33,277 bases of DNA from positions 1 through 33,277 of the forward strand of contig JBKBLE010000027.1 of NCBI GenBank assembly GCA_046296655.1, given 5' to 3'. The stretch's first letter is position 1, and each line of letters starts with the position of its first letter. The position numbers and the translations under genes were made by a program. Of the stretch, positions 24,581 to 32,715 are shown one piece after another. The notes beneath the pieces are model-generated. The model did not search any database and was not told the DNA's origin. It saw nothing but the letters and a program-made list of their open reading frames with translations. This stretch comes from Cloacibacterium sp046296655 (GTDB lineage Bacteria; Bacteroidota; Bacteroidia; Flavobacteriales; Weeksellaceae).

Positions 24581-24979
24581 ATGAAAAAAATATTTTGGGC
24601 ACTTGTGATTTCTACAACTGTGATTTCGTGTGCTACAATTTCTAAAATTGGTTCTAAACAAGAATCTGTAGCCAATACAAAATGGACTTTGGTAGATAAT
24701 AATTTTTCAGGAGCGAAAGCACCTACTTTAGTAATAGAAGGAAAGAGAATTACAGGAAACGGAGGTTGCAATAACTATTTTTCTGATGTGGTGATTACCG
24801 CTTCAACTGGGACTTTTGATGTAGGAAATGTAGGAGCTACTAAAATGGCTTGTGATAATATGATGACTGAGCAAAGTTATTTTTCAGTGTTAGAACAAGT
24901 GAATAAATATGTAGTTAATGAAGGTTATTTAGAACTTTATAAAGATAATTTATTGCTATTGAAATTTAAGAAACAATAA
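24581..24979 (+). CDS. META-domain (HslJ-like) lipoprotein
   Basis: This 132-residue lipoprotein has lipobox VISC (Cys17) and a META domain from about residue 31. The landmarks are the opening NTKWTLV, the conserved glycine-rich GNGGCNNYF (about 60-68), TGTFDVGNVGATKMAC with its paired Cys (about 76-91), and the final strand LELYKDNLLLLKF. HslJ-type META proteins are envelope proteins linked to stress or antibiotic tolerance in other bacteria, though the molecular role is not settled. Its own promoter must lie in the 160 bp after the pheT terminator. It converges with the acidic-protein gene on a shared two-way terminator. Confidence 0.88.
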   Translation: MKKIFWALVISTTVISCATISKIGSKQESVANTKWTLVDNNFSGAKAPTLVIEGKRITGNGGCNNYFSDVVITASTGTFDVGNVGATKMACDNMMTEQSYFSVLEQVNKYVVNEGYLELYKDNLLLLKFKKQ

Positions 24980-24980
24980 A

Positions 24981-25012
24981 AAAAATCCTCGAAATAATTT
25001 TCGAGGATTTTT
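24981..25012. terminator. Bidirectional terminator between convergent genes
   Basis: A 14-bp stem (24981-24994 with 24999-25012; core AATCCTCGAAA / TTTCGAGGATT) with a TAAT loop is flanked by A-run and T-run. It can serve both the META lipoprotein gene (plus) and the acidic-protein gene (minus). Confidence 0.88.
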
Positions 25013-25019
25013 TTATGAT

Positions 25020-25262
25020 TTAGTCTTCATCTTCTTCGTCATCATACTTAGCTAACTCTTCGTCGCACCATTTGAATGCTTGTTCTACTACTTGTGTAGC
25101 TTCGTTAGCGATGGTTTCTTCGTCGTCACCTTCTAGATCATCTAACCATTCTACCTCTTCTTCTTCTACGTTTAGGATGAATCTTGGGTATTCTGTGTGT
25201 ACTACAAATAAATCTTCTGGAAATTCAGAATTATCTGCCATTAAAAATTTAGGAAGTTTCAT
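25020..25262 (-). CDS. Small acidic protein of unknown function
   Basis: This 80-residue soluble protein has a strongly acidic second half (VEEEEVEWLDDLEGDDEE at about 32-49 and the ending KYDDEEDED). The N-terminal part, KLPKFLMADNSEFPEDLFVVHTEYPRF, looks structured and is the sort of conserved opening seen in short Flavobacteriia hypothetical proteins. The frame has normal codon use and its own downstream terminator. A poly-T/A-rich leader lies ahead of the start. I do not recognise a family with a known role. Acidic proteins of this size may be inhibitors, DNA mimics or partners of basic proteins, but nothing here decides between these. Confidence 0.75.
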   Translation of the reverse strand: MKLPKFLMADNSEFPEDLFVVHTEYPRFILNVEEEEVEWLDDLEGDDEETIANEATQVVEQAFKWCDEELAKYDDEEDED

Positions 25263-25308
25263 ATTTTTAGAATTTTAATTTCTTAAGTACAAAGTTAATG
25301 AAATTTAT

Positions 25309-26631
25309 TTATTGAAATTTGTTTTTGTTCATTTTCACTTTAGATTCTATCTTAAATTTTGTTAAAACTTCTTTTTTCAAAGAATCTTCAGGCTTTTCGG
25401 TGATATAAACTCTAGGGTTTATCGTGCTGATTAATTCAGAAATTTTAGAACTGCTGAAATTTTCGTCTTTAATGGGGCGGTAATAGTAAATTTTACTGTC
25501 CAAAAGATTTTCTTTAACCAAAAATTCCTTCATTTGTTTTCTGTTTTCCAGATAATTACCTCTGGAAAGCCAACTGAACGCGAAACCTGTCATTAAACTT
25601 AAAAAAGCGATGGCAAAAACCAATTTTCCGAAAATTTGATGAAGTTTTTTGAAATAAACCAGCCAAATTCCGAATGTAAACGGCGCTAATAAACGATAAT
25701 CTAAAGCATCTGTTTGATAAAAATACTGAATCAAAAACGAACAAATCATCCCGAAAACCGATAAGAAAACCATCATCTTTTCGGTTGCCGAAAGTTTATT
25801 TTTGATGAAAATAAAGGTAAAAAATGCAATATTTAAAAAGCCAATTCCCAGAATTCCTATATTCAGAATTCCACCATTAGGATTGAGAATATGAATAAAA
25901 GGATTAAAACTCGTTCCGATAGCTAAAAAGAACTCTTTTACGAGCAATGAAGTGGGTTTTAAGCCAATTTCTAGAAATTTATTGACGTAATTTTGGTTAA
26001 AAACATCAATAAAGAAGAATTTATAACCTGCAACATAAACCAGTCCGATAATACTCGAAATGATGTAAATTTTTGCGAAACTTTTCTTGAAATTCAGCAC
26101 TCCAAAAACGAATAATCCACCCATGAAAAACAAACCGCTATAACGAATGTTAAACAGCAAAATAACGGATAGACTCAATAAGAAAACGCTCAGAATTTTA
26201 GAATATTTCTCTAATAAAACATTTCTTGCCACATAGAAAAATACGAATAAAAAAGGCAAGAATAATGTTTCGCTAAGTGTAGCTGCAAACAAGGAAATCA
26301 TAGAGAATAACGCCCCAACTAAAAGGCTTTCTCGCCAATAAAATTTCTTTTTCCAAGCGAAAAACACCATGAAAAGATAACACAATATTCCCACAATTTT
26401 ACTTGACCAAAATTCATCTGTAAACACAGTGAAAACCTTAATGAATAAAGGATAAAGCAATGGAGCAGTAGTATTGTCGATTTCTGGAAAAACGTGAGCT
26501 TGTCTCATAAAACGGATAGAATCTGGTGTGACTCTTCCTTTTTCGTTGAGCAAAAAACGCAATACAATCATCACCAAAGTAATGATGAATACTGAGATTT
26601 TTAAATATTTTTCTTGAGTTCGGTTTCGCAT
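25309..26631 (-). CDS. Polytopic membrane protein, GT-C glycosyltransferase-like
   Basis: This 440-residue integral membrane protein has roughly ten or more hydrophobic helices (about residues 11-28, 75-93, 103-120, 122-137, 145-180, 185-205, 255-275, 290-310, 318-350). The first extracytoplasmic loop (29-70) contains GRVTPDSIRFMRQAHVFPEID and LLYPLFIKVFT. The acidic-residue-bearing first loop after TM1 is typical of the GT-C fold (PMT/ArnT/GT39 types), which transfers sugars from lipid carriers. The C-terminal 70 residues form a soluble tail. No exact family can be named by eye, and a polysaccharide polymerase-like protein is an alternative. It is separated from the upstream dehydrogenase gene by a hairpin, so it may be its own unit. 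Confidence 0.7.
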   Translation of the reverse strand: MRNRTQEKYLKISVFIITLVMIVLRFLLNEKGRVTPDSIRFMRQAHVFPEIDNTTAPLLYPLFIKVFTVFTDEFWSSKIVGILCYLFMVFFAWKKKFYWRESLLVGALFSMISLFAATLSETLFLPFLFVFFYVARNVLLEKYSKILSVFLLSLSVILLFNIRYSGLFFMGGLFVFGVLNFKKSFAKIYIISSIIGLVYVAGYKFFFIDVFNQNYVNKFLEIGLKPTSLLVKEFFLAIGTSFNPFIHILNPNGGILNIGILGIGFLNIAFFTFIFIKNKLSATEKMMVFLSVFGMICSFLIQYFYQTDALDYRLLAPFTFGIWLVYFKKLHQIFGKLVFAIAFLSLMTGFAFSWLSRGNYLENRKQMKEFLVKENLLDSKIYYYRPIKDENFSSSKISELISTINPRVYITEKPEDSLKKEVLTKFKIESKVKMNKNKFQ

Positions 26632-26638
26632 AATAAAG

Positions 26639-26660
26639 TCCTTCTCCTTTAGGAGAAGGA
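26639..26660 (-). terminator. Hairpin between the dehydrogenase and membrane-protein genes
   Basis: A perfect 9-bp stem, TCCTTCTCC (26639-26647) with GGAGAAGGA (26652-26660), has a TTTA loop. The surrounding phrase (CCTCAACCTAAATCCTTCTCC on the minus strand, in part) looks like a dispersed intergenic repeat. The T-tract on the minus strand (CTTTATT) is weak, so termination may be partial. Confidence 0.6.
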
Positions 26661-26673
26661 TTTAGGTTGAGGT

Positions 26674-27564
26674 TTATTTCGCAAACATTTTCGCTACTTT
26701 TTCTGCTTTTTTAGATTCTGAATAGTTATAGAAACCTTCTCCAGATTTCACGCCTAATTTTCCTGCAGTTACCATATTCACTAATAGTGGATTTGGAGCG
26801 TATTTAGGATTTTTGAATCCGTCATACATTACATTGAGAATTGCCAAACAAACGTCTAATCCTATGAAATCTGCCAACTGAAGCGGTCCCATTGGATGAG
26901 CCATTCCCAATTTCATAACGGTGTCAATTTCTTCTACACCAGCAACTCCGTTGTAAAGGGTTTCAATCGCTTCGTTAATCATTGGCATAAGAATTCTATT
27001 CGCCACAAAACCTGGATAATCATTCACTTCTACAGGAACTTTTCCTAAAGTTTTAGACATCTCAAAAATGGCATCAAAAGTTTCTTTAGAAGTAGAGTAG
27101 CCTTTAATGATTTCTACCAATTTCATAATCGGAACTGGATTCATAAAATGCATTCCGATTACTTTTTTAGGACGCTTTGTAGCCGAAGCAATTTTGGTGA
27201 TAGAAATAGATGAAGTATTGGTAGCGAGAATACAATTTTCTGGCGCCAATTCATCCATTTGTTGGAAAATTTTCAACTTCAAATCTTGGTTTTCTGTTGC
27301 CGCTTCTACGATTAAATCTGCGTTTCCGCAAGCGTCAGAAAGCGCTGTAAAAGTGGTAATATTTCCAAGAGTTTCAGTTTTTTGTTCTTCGGTAAGGTTA
27401 CCTTTTGCAATAATTCTGTCTAAATTGGTAGTGATGGTTTTAATTCCTCTATCTAATGCTTCCTCGGAAACATCTACCAAATTTACTTTAAAACCAGTTT
27501 GAGCAAAAGTATGGGCTATTCCGTTTCCCATAGTTCCAGCTCCTATTACAACGATGTTTTTCAT
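26674..27564 (-). CDS. 3-hydroxybutyryl-CoA dehydrogenase
   Basis: This is an NAD(P)-dependent 3-hydroxyacyl-CoA dehydrogenase of 296 residues, acting on acetoacetyl-CoA/3-hydroxybutyryl-CoA or, in the PaaH branch, on phenylacetate-pathway intermediates. I start at 27564 (MKNIVVIGAGTMG). An in-frame ATG four codons upstream is less likely. The Rossmann motif GAGTMGNGIA is at about residues 8-17, the catalytic region includes NTSSISIT, GMHFMNPVPIMKLVEII (catalytic His) and NDYPGFVANRIL, and the C-terminal dimerisation domain holds MGPLQLADFIGLD and GFYNY. It is a single gene, with a hairpin ahead of the membrane-protein gene downstream. Pathway cannot be set from context. Confidence 0.93.
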   Translation of the reverse strand: MKNIVVIGAGTMGNGIAHTFAQTGFKVNLVDVSEEALDRGIKTITTNLDRIIAKGNLTEEQKTETLGNITTFTALSDACGNADLIVEAATENQDLKLKIFQQMDELAPENCILATNTSSISITKIASATKRPKKVIGMHFMNPVPIMKLVEIIKGYSTSKETFDAIFEMSKTLGKVPVEVNDYPGFVANRILMPMINEAIETLYNGVAGVEEIDTVMKLGMAHPMGPLQLADFIGLDVCLAILNVMYDGFKNPKYAPNPLLVNMVTAGKLGVKSGEGFYNYSESKKAEKVAKMFAK

Positions 27565-27639
27565 ATGTTTATTCAATATTTAAAATTCAAGATTTAATTT
27601 TATGCGTTTAGTTTGTTATTGACTTCGTCGAATCATCGA

Positions 27640-27702
27640 TTTCCGTAGGAATCTATACAAAACAATTTTACAACGATATTTAGATTCCTTCGGAAAGACA
27701 AA
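27640..27702. repeat. Inverted repeat with TTCCGTAGGAATCTA arms
   Basis: TTTCCGTAGGAATCTA (near 27640-27655) and TAGATTCCTTCGGAAAG (near 27681-27697) are imperfect inverted copies around about 25 nt. The arms themselves contain the palindrome TTCCGTAGGAA, also found at 32300-32314. This is an intergenic repeat and no gene is seen in 27577-27760. Confidence 0.55.
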
Positions 27703-27760
27703 CTTTGTGTTTATTCTATTTGTAAGACTTCCAGCTTCCAGCTTCCATCATCCAGACAAA

Positions 27761-28723
27761 TTACGAAATCAACTTCATAATCTCCAAAGCTACTTTCAGC
27801 GCTTCTGTTCCGTCTTCTAATGAAACTTCTACTTCACGGTTTTCATTAATCGCATCAGCAAAAGAATTCAGTTCGTCTAAAATAGCATTATTCGGTTGAA
27901 TGTTAGGATATTCAAATAAAATTTGAGATTTTTCACCATCTGCATTTTCGATAATCATGTCAAAATCGGTAGGATGTTCTGGCGCTTCTTTCATTCTGAT
28001 GACTTCTGCTTTTTTCTCCAAGAAATCTACAGAAATGTAGGCGTCTTGTTGGAAAAATCTAGATTTTCTCATCGCTTTCATCGAAATTCTAGAAGTAGTC
28101 AAATTCGCTACGCAACCATTTTCAAATTCAATTCTCGCATTGCAAATATCTGGGGTTTTAGAAACCACACAAACTCCACTTGCATGAATGTTTTTCACCT
28201 TAGATTTTACAATAGAAAGCAAAATATCCAAATCGTGAATCATCAAATCCAGAACCACCGAAACATCTGTTCCTCTCGGATTAAATTCTGCCAATCGGTG
28301 AATTTCGATGAACATAGGATTTTGGATGAAATCTTTGGTCGCAATAAACGCTGGATTGTATCTTTCTACGTGTCCTACTTGTGCTTTTATGCCGTTTTCT
28401 CTACATTTATAGAGAATTTCTTCCGCTTGTTTCAGCGTTTGGGTTACTGGTTTTTCTATAAAAAAATGAAGCCCTTTTTCTATGGCTTTCATGGCGTAAT
28501 CATAATGATAAACTGTAGGCGTAACAATGTCTAACATGTCTATTTCCGCCAATAAATCATCAAAATTTTCAAAATATTTGTATCCGAACTCCGCTTCTAG
28601 TTTTTTTCCGTTTTCTACATCTTTGTCGTGAAAACCTACGAGTTCATATTTATCTGATTGATTAAGAAGTCTTAAGTGAATTTTTCCAAGGTGACCAGCA
28701 CCTACTAAACCTGCCTTTAACAT
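27761..28723 (-). CDS. Gfo/Idh/MocA-family NAD(P)-dependent oxidoreductase
   Basis: This 320-residue cytoplasmic oxidoreductase has an N-terminal Rossmann domain with LVGAGHLGKIHLRLL (residues 6-20), the conserved EKPVTQ (90-95) whose Lys91 binds the cofactor and substrate, and GHVERYNPAF (near 128-137), followed by the open-sheet C-terminal domain with DLMIHDLDIL (catalytic Asp/His). Members oxidise or reduce sugars and related polyols. The HVERYNPAF version is common in Bacteroidota and its substrate is unknown. It is preceded and followed by repeat-containing spacers, and is divergent from pcm across 266 bp. Confidence 0.9.
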   Translation of the reverse strand: MLKAGLVGAGHLGKIHLRLLNQSDKYELVGFHDKDVENGKKLEAEFGYKYFENFDDLLAEIDMLDIVTPTVYHYDYAMKAIEKGLHFFIEKPVTQTLKQAEEILYKCRENGIKAQVGHVERYNPAFIATKDFIQNPMFIEIHRLAEFNPRGTDVSVVLDLMIHDLDILLSIVKSKVKNIHASGVCVVSKTPDICNARIEFENGCVANLTTSRISMKAMRKSRFFQQDAYISVDFLEKKAEVIRMKEAPEHPTDFDMIIENADGEKSQILFEYPNIQPNNAILDELNSFADAINENREVEVSLEDGTEALKVALEIMKLIS

Positions 28724-28753
28724 AGAAATTTTGTTTCTTCAAATTTAATTGAT

Positions 28754-28967
28754 TAACGCAAAGTTCGCAAAGAATTTCTTTAAATACTTTTAAAATATTT
28801 TTAAAATATGCAAAGATTCATCAAAGATGAATTGCAATGAGCACAAATTTATATAAATTCAGCGTTCATTTTGTATAGAAAATCTTTGATTTTCACCTTT
28901 GCGAACATTGCAGAGCGAAGCGACTTAAAAATTAAACGAAATCAAAAATAAATCTTTGCGTTTAAAA
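28754..28967. repeat. Dispersed intergenic repeat (AACGCAAAG ... CTTTGCGTTTAAAA)
   Basis: The spacer between the oxidoreductase and pcm has inverted ends: AACGCAAAG and GTTCGCAAAG (28754-28772) against CTTTGCGAAC (about 28897-28906) and CTTTGCGTTTAAAA (28954-28967). Inside are ATCTTTGAT/ATCAAAGAT pieces. The 14-bp end is identical to 10734-10747 and to the inverse of 3636-3649. No coding frame is seen in it. Confidence 0.65.
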
Positions 28968-28985
28968 ACTTTTCAAGTATTTTTG
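28956..28985 (+). promoter_or_regulatory. pcm promoter, giving a nearly leaderless transcript
   Basis: TTG (28956-28958), a 19-nt spacer and TATTTTTG (28978-28985) match TTG-N19-TAnnTTTG. The start codon follows only 4 nt later (28990), so the mRNA should begin at or next to the ATG. The -33 TTG lies within the dispersed repeat end. Confidence 0.65.
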
Positions 28986-28989
28986 TGAG

Positions 28990-29640
28990 ATGCAGGACTC
29001 ATTTGTACATAAAGGAAAACGTAAAATTTTAGTAGAATACCTCCGCGAAAAAATTGGAATTTCAGATGAAAATGTGTTAAAAGCCATCAACGAAGTTCCG
29101 CGTCATCTTTTTTTAGAAAGTGTTTTTGAGGATTTTGCTTATGAAGACAGGGCATTTCCTATTGCGGCCAATCAAACCATTTCACATCCTTCTACTGTTG
29201 CCGAACAAACCGAATTGTTAGAAGTTCAGGAAAAGGAAAAAATTCTAGAAATTGGTACAGGTTGTGGTTATCAAACTGCGGTTTTGGTCACCATGAATGC
29301 TTTTGTTTACACAATTGAAAGACAAAAAGAGTTGCACGATTTTGCCCAAAAAAAATTGCGTGAAATGCATCTTCGTCCGAAATTTCAAAGTTTTGGAGAT
29401 GGATTTTTGGGTTTGCCTACTTTTGCACCTTTTGATAAAATTTTGGTAACTTGTGGTGCAGAAATTCTTCCCATAGAACTGTTGAAACAACTCAAAATAG
29501 GTGGGAAAATGGTGATTCCTATGGGAAAAACAGACGAACAAATTCTCTATAGATTTACCAAAATTTCTGAAAAAGAATTTGAAAAAGAAGAATTCGGAGC
29601 GTATAAATTCGTGCCGATGTTGAATAAAACCAATAAATAA
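28990..29640 (+). CDS. pcm: Protein-L-isoaspartate O-methyltransferase
   Basis: This 216-residue SAM-dependent enzyme repairs damaged proteins by methylating L-isoaspartyl residues. The PCMT signatures are present: INEVPRHLFLE (about 33-43), the conserved ISHPSTVAEQTELL (about 63-76), motif I ILEIGTGCGYQTAVL (about 84-98), the acidic end of the next strand in YTIERQKEL, and motif II/III segments FDKILVTCGAE and LKIGGKMVIPMG. The length is right for the family. The transcript appears leaderless. Its stop overlaps the start of the DUF1801 gene by one base (TAATG), so the two genes are translationally coupled. Confidence 0.95.
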   Translation: MQDSFVHKGKRKILVEYLREKIGISDENVLKAINEVPRHLFLESVFEDFAYEDRAFPIAANQTISHPSTVAEQTELLEVQEKEKILEIGTGCGYQTAVLVTMNAFVYTIERQKELHDFAQKKLREMHLRPKFQSFGDGFLGLPTFAPFDKILVTCGAEILPIELLKQLKIGGKMVIPMGKTDEQILYRFTKISEKEFEKEEFGAYKFVPMLNKTNK

Positions 29641-29960
29641 TGAACACAGAAATTCAAAATTATAATCAACAGTTTTCTTCAGATGATAGAGAAATTGTAG
29701 AAAAATTGGTAAAAATCATCAATGAAAATCTTCCAGAAGCAGAAAATAAGATTTGGCATTCTCATCCTGTTTGGTTTTTAGAAGGAAATCCGATTGTTGG
29801 TTACAGTAAGCAAAAAGCAGGAATGCAATTAATGTTTTGGAGCGGAAAATCTTTTGAAGAGGAGAAGCTCAATATTTTAGGAGGAAAGTTTCAAGACGCT
29901 TCTATTTTTTTCAATTCTGTGGAAGAAATTAACGAAAATGATTTAAAAAAATGGCTTTAA
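29640..29960 (+). CDS. DUF1801 (YdhG-like) protein, cut short by an in-frame TAA
   Basis: This 106-residue frame has the DUF1801/YdhG fold pattern: the helix EIVEKLVKIINENLPEAENKI, then IWHSHPVWFLEGNPIVGYS and MQLMFWSG. The TAA at 29958-29960 falls right after KKWL. Reading on in the same frame gives KSREIQWDYKNIVKRKGQ and a stop at 30030-30032, which closely matches the usual end of this family (LKKWLEKSR...WDYKNIVKRKG). A single GAA-to-TAA change would explain it, for a full product of 130 residues. The family's biochemical role is unknown. It is coupled to pcm by a one-base overlap. Confidence 0.8.
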   Translation: MNTEIQNYNQQFSSDDREIVEKLVKIINENLPEAENKIWHSHPVWFLEGNPIVGYSKQKAGMQLMFWSGKSFEEEKLNILGGKFQDASIFFNSVEEINENDLKKWL

Positions 29961-30185
29961 AAGTCCAGAGAAATTCAGTGGGATTATAAAAATATTGTCA
30001 AAAGAAAAGGACAACTTTTGAGGTTGAAATAATATAAAATGTTCCATAGAGTTTGTTCCTAATATCAGGGAAGGCTATCTTTTTTATAGAAATTTGGTTT
30101 GTATTTTTCAATTTTAATATCTTTAAGAACTTATATTTTTAGCATAATTACATCTAAAATTTATAATTAAAAATCTAAATTAAAA

Positions 30186-32180
30186 ATGACTTTCCAACAA
30201 CTAATCCAACAAGGAATTCCAAACGAATTGCCTCAACCAAAACCATACGAAACTGCAATCAACCACGCTCCGAAACGTAAAGAAATTCTCAACGAAGAAG
30301 AGAAGAAATTAGCATTAAAGAATGCTTTGCGTTATTTCGAGCCGAAGTTTCATGCAGAATTGTTGCCTGAATTTCGTGAAGAATTAGAAAAATATGGCAG
30401 AATTTACATGTATCGTTTTCGTCCAGATTATGAGATGTATGCAAGGCCGATTTCAGAATATCCAGGAAAATCTTTACAGGCGAAATCTATCATGCTCATG
30501 ATTCAAAATAATTTGAGCTATGCAGTGGCGCAACATCCTCATGAATTGATTACTTACGGTGGAAATGGTGCGGTTTTCCAAAATTGGGCGCAATATCTTT
30601 TGACTATGAAATATTTGTCAGAAATGACAGACGAACAAACTTTGGTGATGTATTCTGGGCATCCAATGGGGTTGTTTCCAAGTCATAAAGATGCTCCAAG
30701 AGTTGTAGTTACGAATGGAATGGTGATTCCTAATTATTCAAAACCTGATGATTGGGAGAAGTTTAATGCTTTGGGAGTTTCTCAGTACGGACAAATGACG
30801 GCGGGAAGTTATATGTATATTGGTCCGCAAGGAATTGTGCACGGAACTACGATTACGGTTCTGAATGCTTTTAGAAAAATTAAAAAATCACCAAAAGGTG
30901 GACTTTTTGTGACTTCTGGTTTAGGAGGAATGTCTGGAGCCCAACCAAAAGCCGGAAACATTGCAGGTTGTATCACGGTTTGTGCCGAAGTAAATCCTAA
31001 AATTACCAAAATTCGTCACGAACAAAAATGGGTTGATGAAATTCACGAAAATATAGACGAATTGGTTGCTAGAGTGAGAAAAGCACAAGAAAATGAAGAA
31101 ACTGTTTCTTTGGCTTATCTCGGAAATGTGGTGGAAGTTTGGGAGAAATTTGACCAAGAAAATTTAAAAATCGACATAGGAAGTGACCAAACATCGCTTC
31201 ACAATCCTTGGGCTGGAGGTTATTATCCTGTCGGAATTTCGTTTGAAGATTCTAATAAGATGATGGCAGAGCAACCAGAATTATTTAAGGAAAAAGTTCA
31301 GGAAAGTTTAAGAAGACACGCAGCAGCAATCAATAAACACACTTCAAAAGGAACGTATTTTTTTGATTATGGAAATGCTTTTCTTTTGGAATGCTCCAGA
31401 GCCGGAGCAGATGTTTTGGCAGAAAACCCTACGTTGGGAAGAGAGTTTAAATATCCAAGTTATGTTCAAGATATTATGGGACCGATGTGTTTTGACTATG
31501 GTTTCGGACCGTTTCGTTGGGTTTGTGCATCAGGAAAACCTGAAGATTTACAAAAAACCGATGAATTGGCTTGCGAAGTTTTAGAAGAAATCATGAAAAA
31601 TTCTCCTGAAGAGATTCAGCAACAAATGCAAGACAACATTATTTGGATTAAAGGAGCGCAAGAAAATAATTTGGTTGTTGGTTCACAAGCGAGAATTCTC
31701 TACGCCGACGCTGAAGGTAGAATGAAAATTGCCGAAAAATTTAATCAAGCGATAAAAAATGGAGAAATTGGCCCTGTTGTTTTAGGAAGGGATCATCACG
31801 ATGTTTCTGGAACGGATTCACCTTACAGAGAAACTTCTAATATTTATGACGGAAGCCGTTTTACAGCAGATATGGCGATTCATAATGTAATTGGCGACAG
31901 TTTCCGAGGTGCAACTTGGGTTTCTATTCACAATGGAGGTGGAGTTGGTTGGGGAGAAGTGATTAATGGCGGTTTCGGAATGTTGCTTGATGGAACCGAA
32001 GATGCAGACAGAAGATTAAAATCAATGCTTTTTTGGGATGTAAACAACGGAATTTCCAGAAGAAGTTGGGCAAGAAACGAAGGCGCAATTTTCGCCATAA
32101 AACGCGCAATGGAAGCAGAACCGAATTTGAAGGTAACGTTACCGAATTTTGTGGATGAAGATTTGTTTTCCTTGGAATAA
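30186..32180 (+). CDS. hutU: HutU, urocanate hydratase (long Bacteroidota form)
   Basis: This NAD+-dependent urocanase of histidine degradation converts urocanate to 4-imidazolone-5-propionate. At 664 residues it is the long version; the common bacterial enzyme is about 555. The landmarks are YGGNGAVFQNWAQY (124-137), YSGHPMGLFPSH, the NAD-binding SGLGGMSGAQPKA (about 243-255), ECSRAGAD, FGPFRWVCASG with the conserved Cys, and the C-terminal GRDHHDVSGTDSPYRET ... NGGGVGWGEVINGGFG block. No hutH, hutI or hutG homolog lies within the window on either side, so the pathway genes are scattered or lie beyond it. Two hairpin regions follow the stop. Confidence 0.97.
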   Translation: MTFQQLIQQGIPNELPQPKPYETAINHAPKRKEILNEEEKKLALKNALRYFEPKFHAELLPEFREELEKYGRIYMYRFRPDYEMYARPISEYPGKSLQAKSIMLMIQNNLSYAVAQHPHELITYGGNGAVFQNWAQYLLTMKYLSEMTDEQTLVMYSGHPMGLFPSHKDAPRVVVTNGMVIPNYSKPDDWEKFNALGVSQYGQMTAGSYMYIGPQGIVHGTTITVLNAFRKIKKSPKGGLFVTSGLGGMSGAQPKAGNIAGCITVCAEVNPKITKIRHEQKWVDEIHENIDELVARVRKAQENEETVSLAYLGNVVEVWEKFDQENLKIDIGSDQTSLHNPWAGGYYPVGISFEDSNKMMAEQPELFKEKVQESLRRHAAAINKHTSKGTYFFDYGNAFLLECSRAGADVLAENPTLGREFKYPSYVQDIMGPMCFDYGFGPFRWVCASGKPEDLQKTDELACEVLEEIMKNSPEEIQQQMQDNIIWIKGAQENNLVVGSQARILYADAEGRMKIAEKFNQAIKNGEIGPVVLGRDHHDVSGTDSPYRETSNIYDGSRFTADMAIHNVIGDSFRGATWVSIHNGGGVGWGEVINGGFGMLLDGTEDADRRLKSMLFWDVNNGISRRSWARNEGAIFAIKRAMEAEPNLKVTLPNFVDEDLFSLE

Positions 32181-32443
32181 ATTCCAAGGTTATAGAAATT
32201 GTTCGTCGCTTTGCGATTCAATTCACAGCTAAGCGAACTATGAAGTACACGTTCCATAGGAACGTTATGTGTGTAAAAATAATAGCCATATAAAAAGCGT
32301 TCCGTAGGAACGCAATGTAAAAAATGAATATTCATACATAATTTACATTTTATCATTTTTTTGATTTTATTCATTATTTTGTGGTTGAAAATTTAACATT
32401 TCTTAATGTAGAGAACTTAACTGTCAGAAAATTAAAATATTAG

Positions 32444-32469
32444 CTCCCTTTTTTATAAGGGAGTTTTTT
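32444..32469 (+). terminator. Intrinsic terminator downstream of hutU
   Basis: The 7-bp stem CTCCCTT (32444-32450) with AAGGGAG (32457-32463) is followed by TTTTTT. It lies 264 bp beyond the hutU stop, so it may end the hutU mRNA or an independent small transcript starting in the repeat area. Confidence 0.7.
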
Positions 32470-32688
32470 ATAAATAACTATTATAGTAAAATACTATACT
32501 AAAAATATTTAATTAGACAAGTGATTTACTAATTTTGAAAAAAGAATTTTAATGCTATTAATGATAAAATAAAATTATTTTTCATCCTTAGTACTTAAGT
32601 TGTTTTTGCTCTAATGGAATTATTCATGTGATTGACAAGGTCATTCTTCCATAATTTCATAGTTTTTATAATGGTTGTTTTTAAGGGA

Positions 32689-32715
32689 AAATGACGCTTT
32701 CAATAAGCGTCATTT
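32689..32715 (+). terminator. Hairpin upstream of the second TonB-dependent receptor
   Basis: An 11-bp perfect stem, AAATGACGCTT (32689-32699) with AAGCGTCATTT (32705-32715), is followed by CTATTTCTT, 58 bp before the receptor start. Its placement resembles that of the hairpin before the receptor at 18000. Confidence 0.6.

Noticed and set aside
27923..28534. 203-codon plus-strand frame opposite the Gfo/Idh/MocA gene
   Set aside because: It mirrors a well-supported oxidoreductase frame and has an unlikely composition rich in Phe, Arg and Cys.
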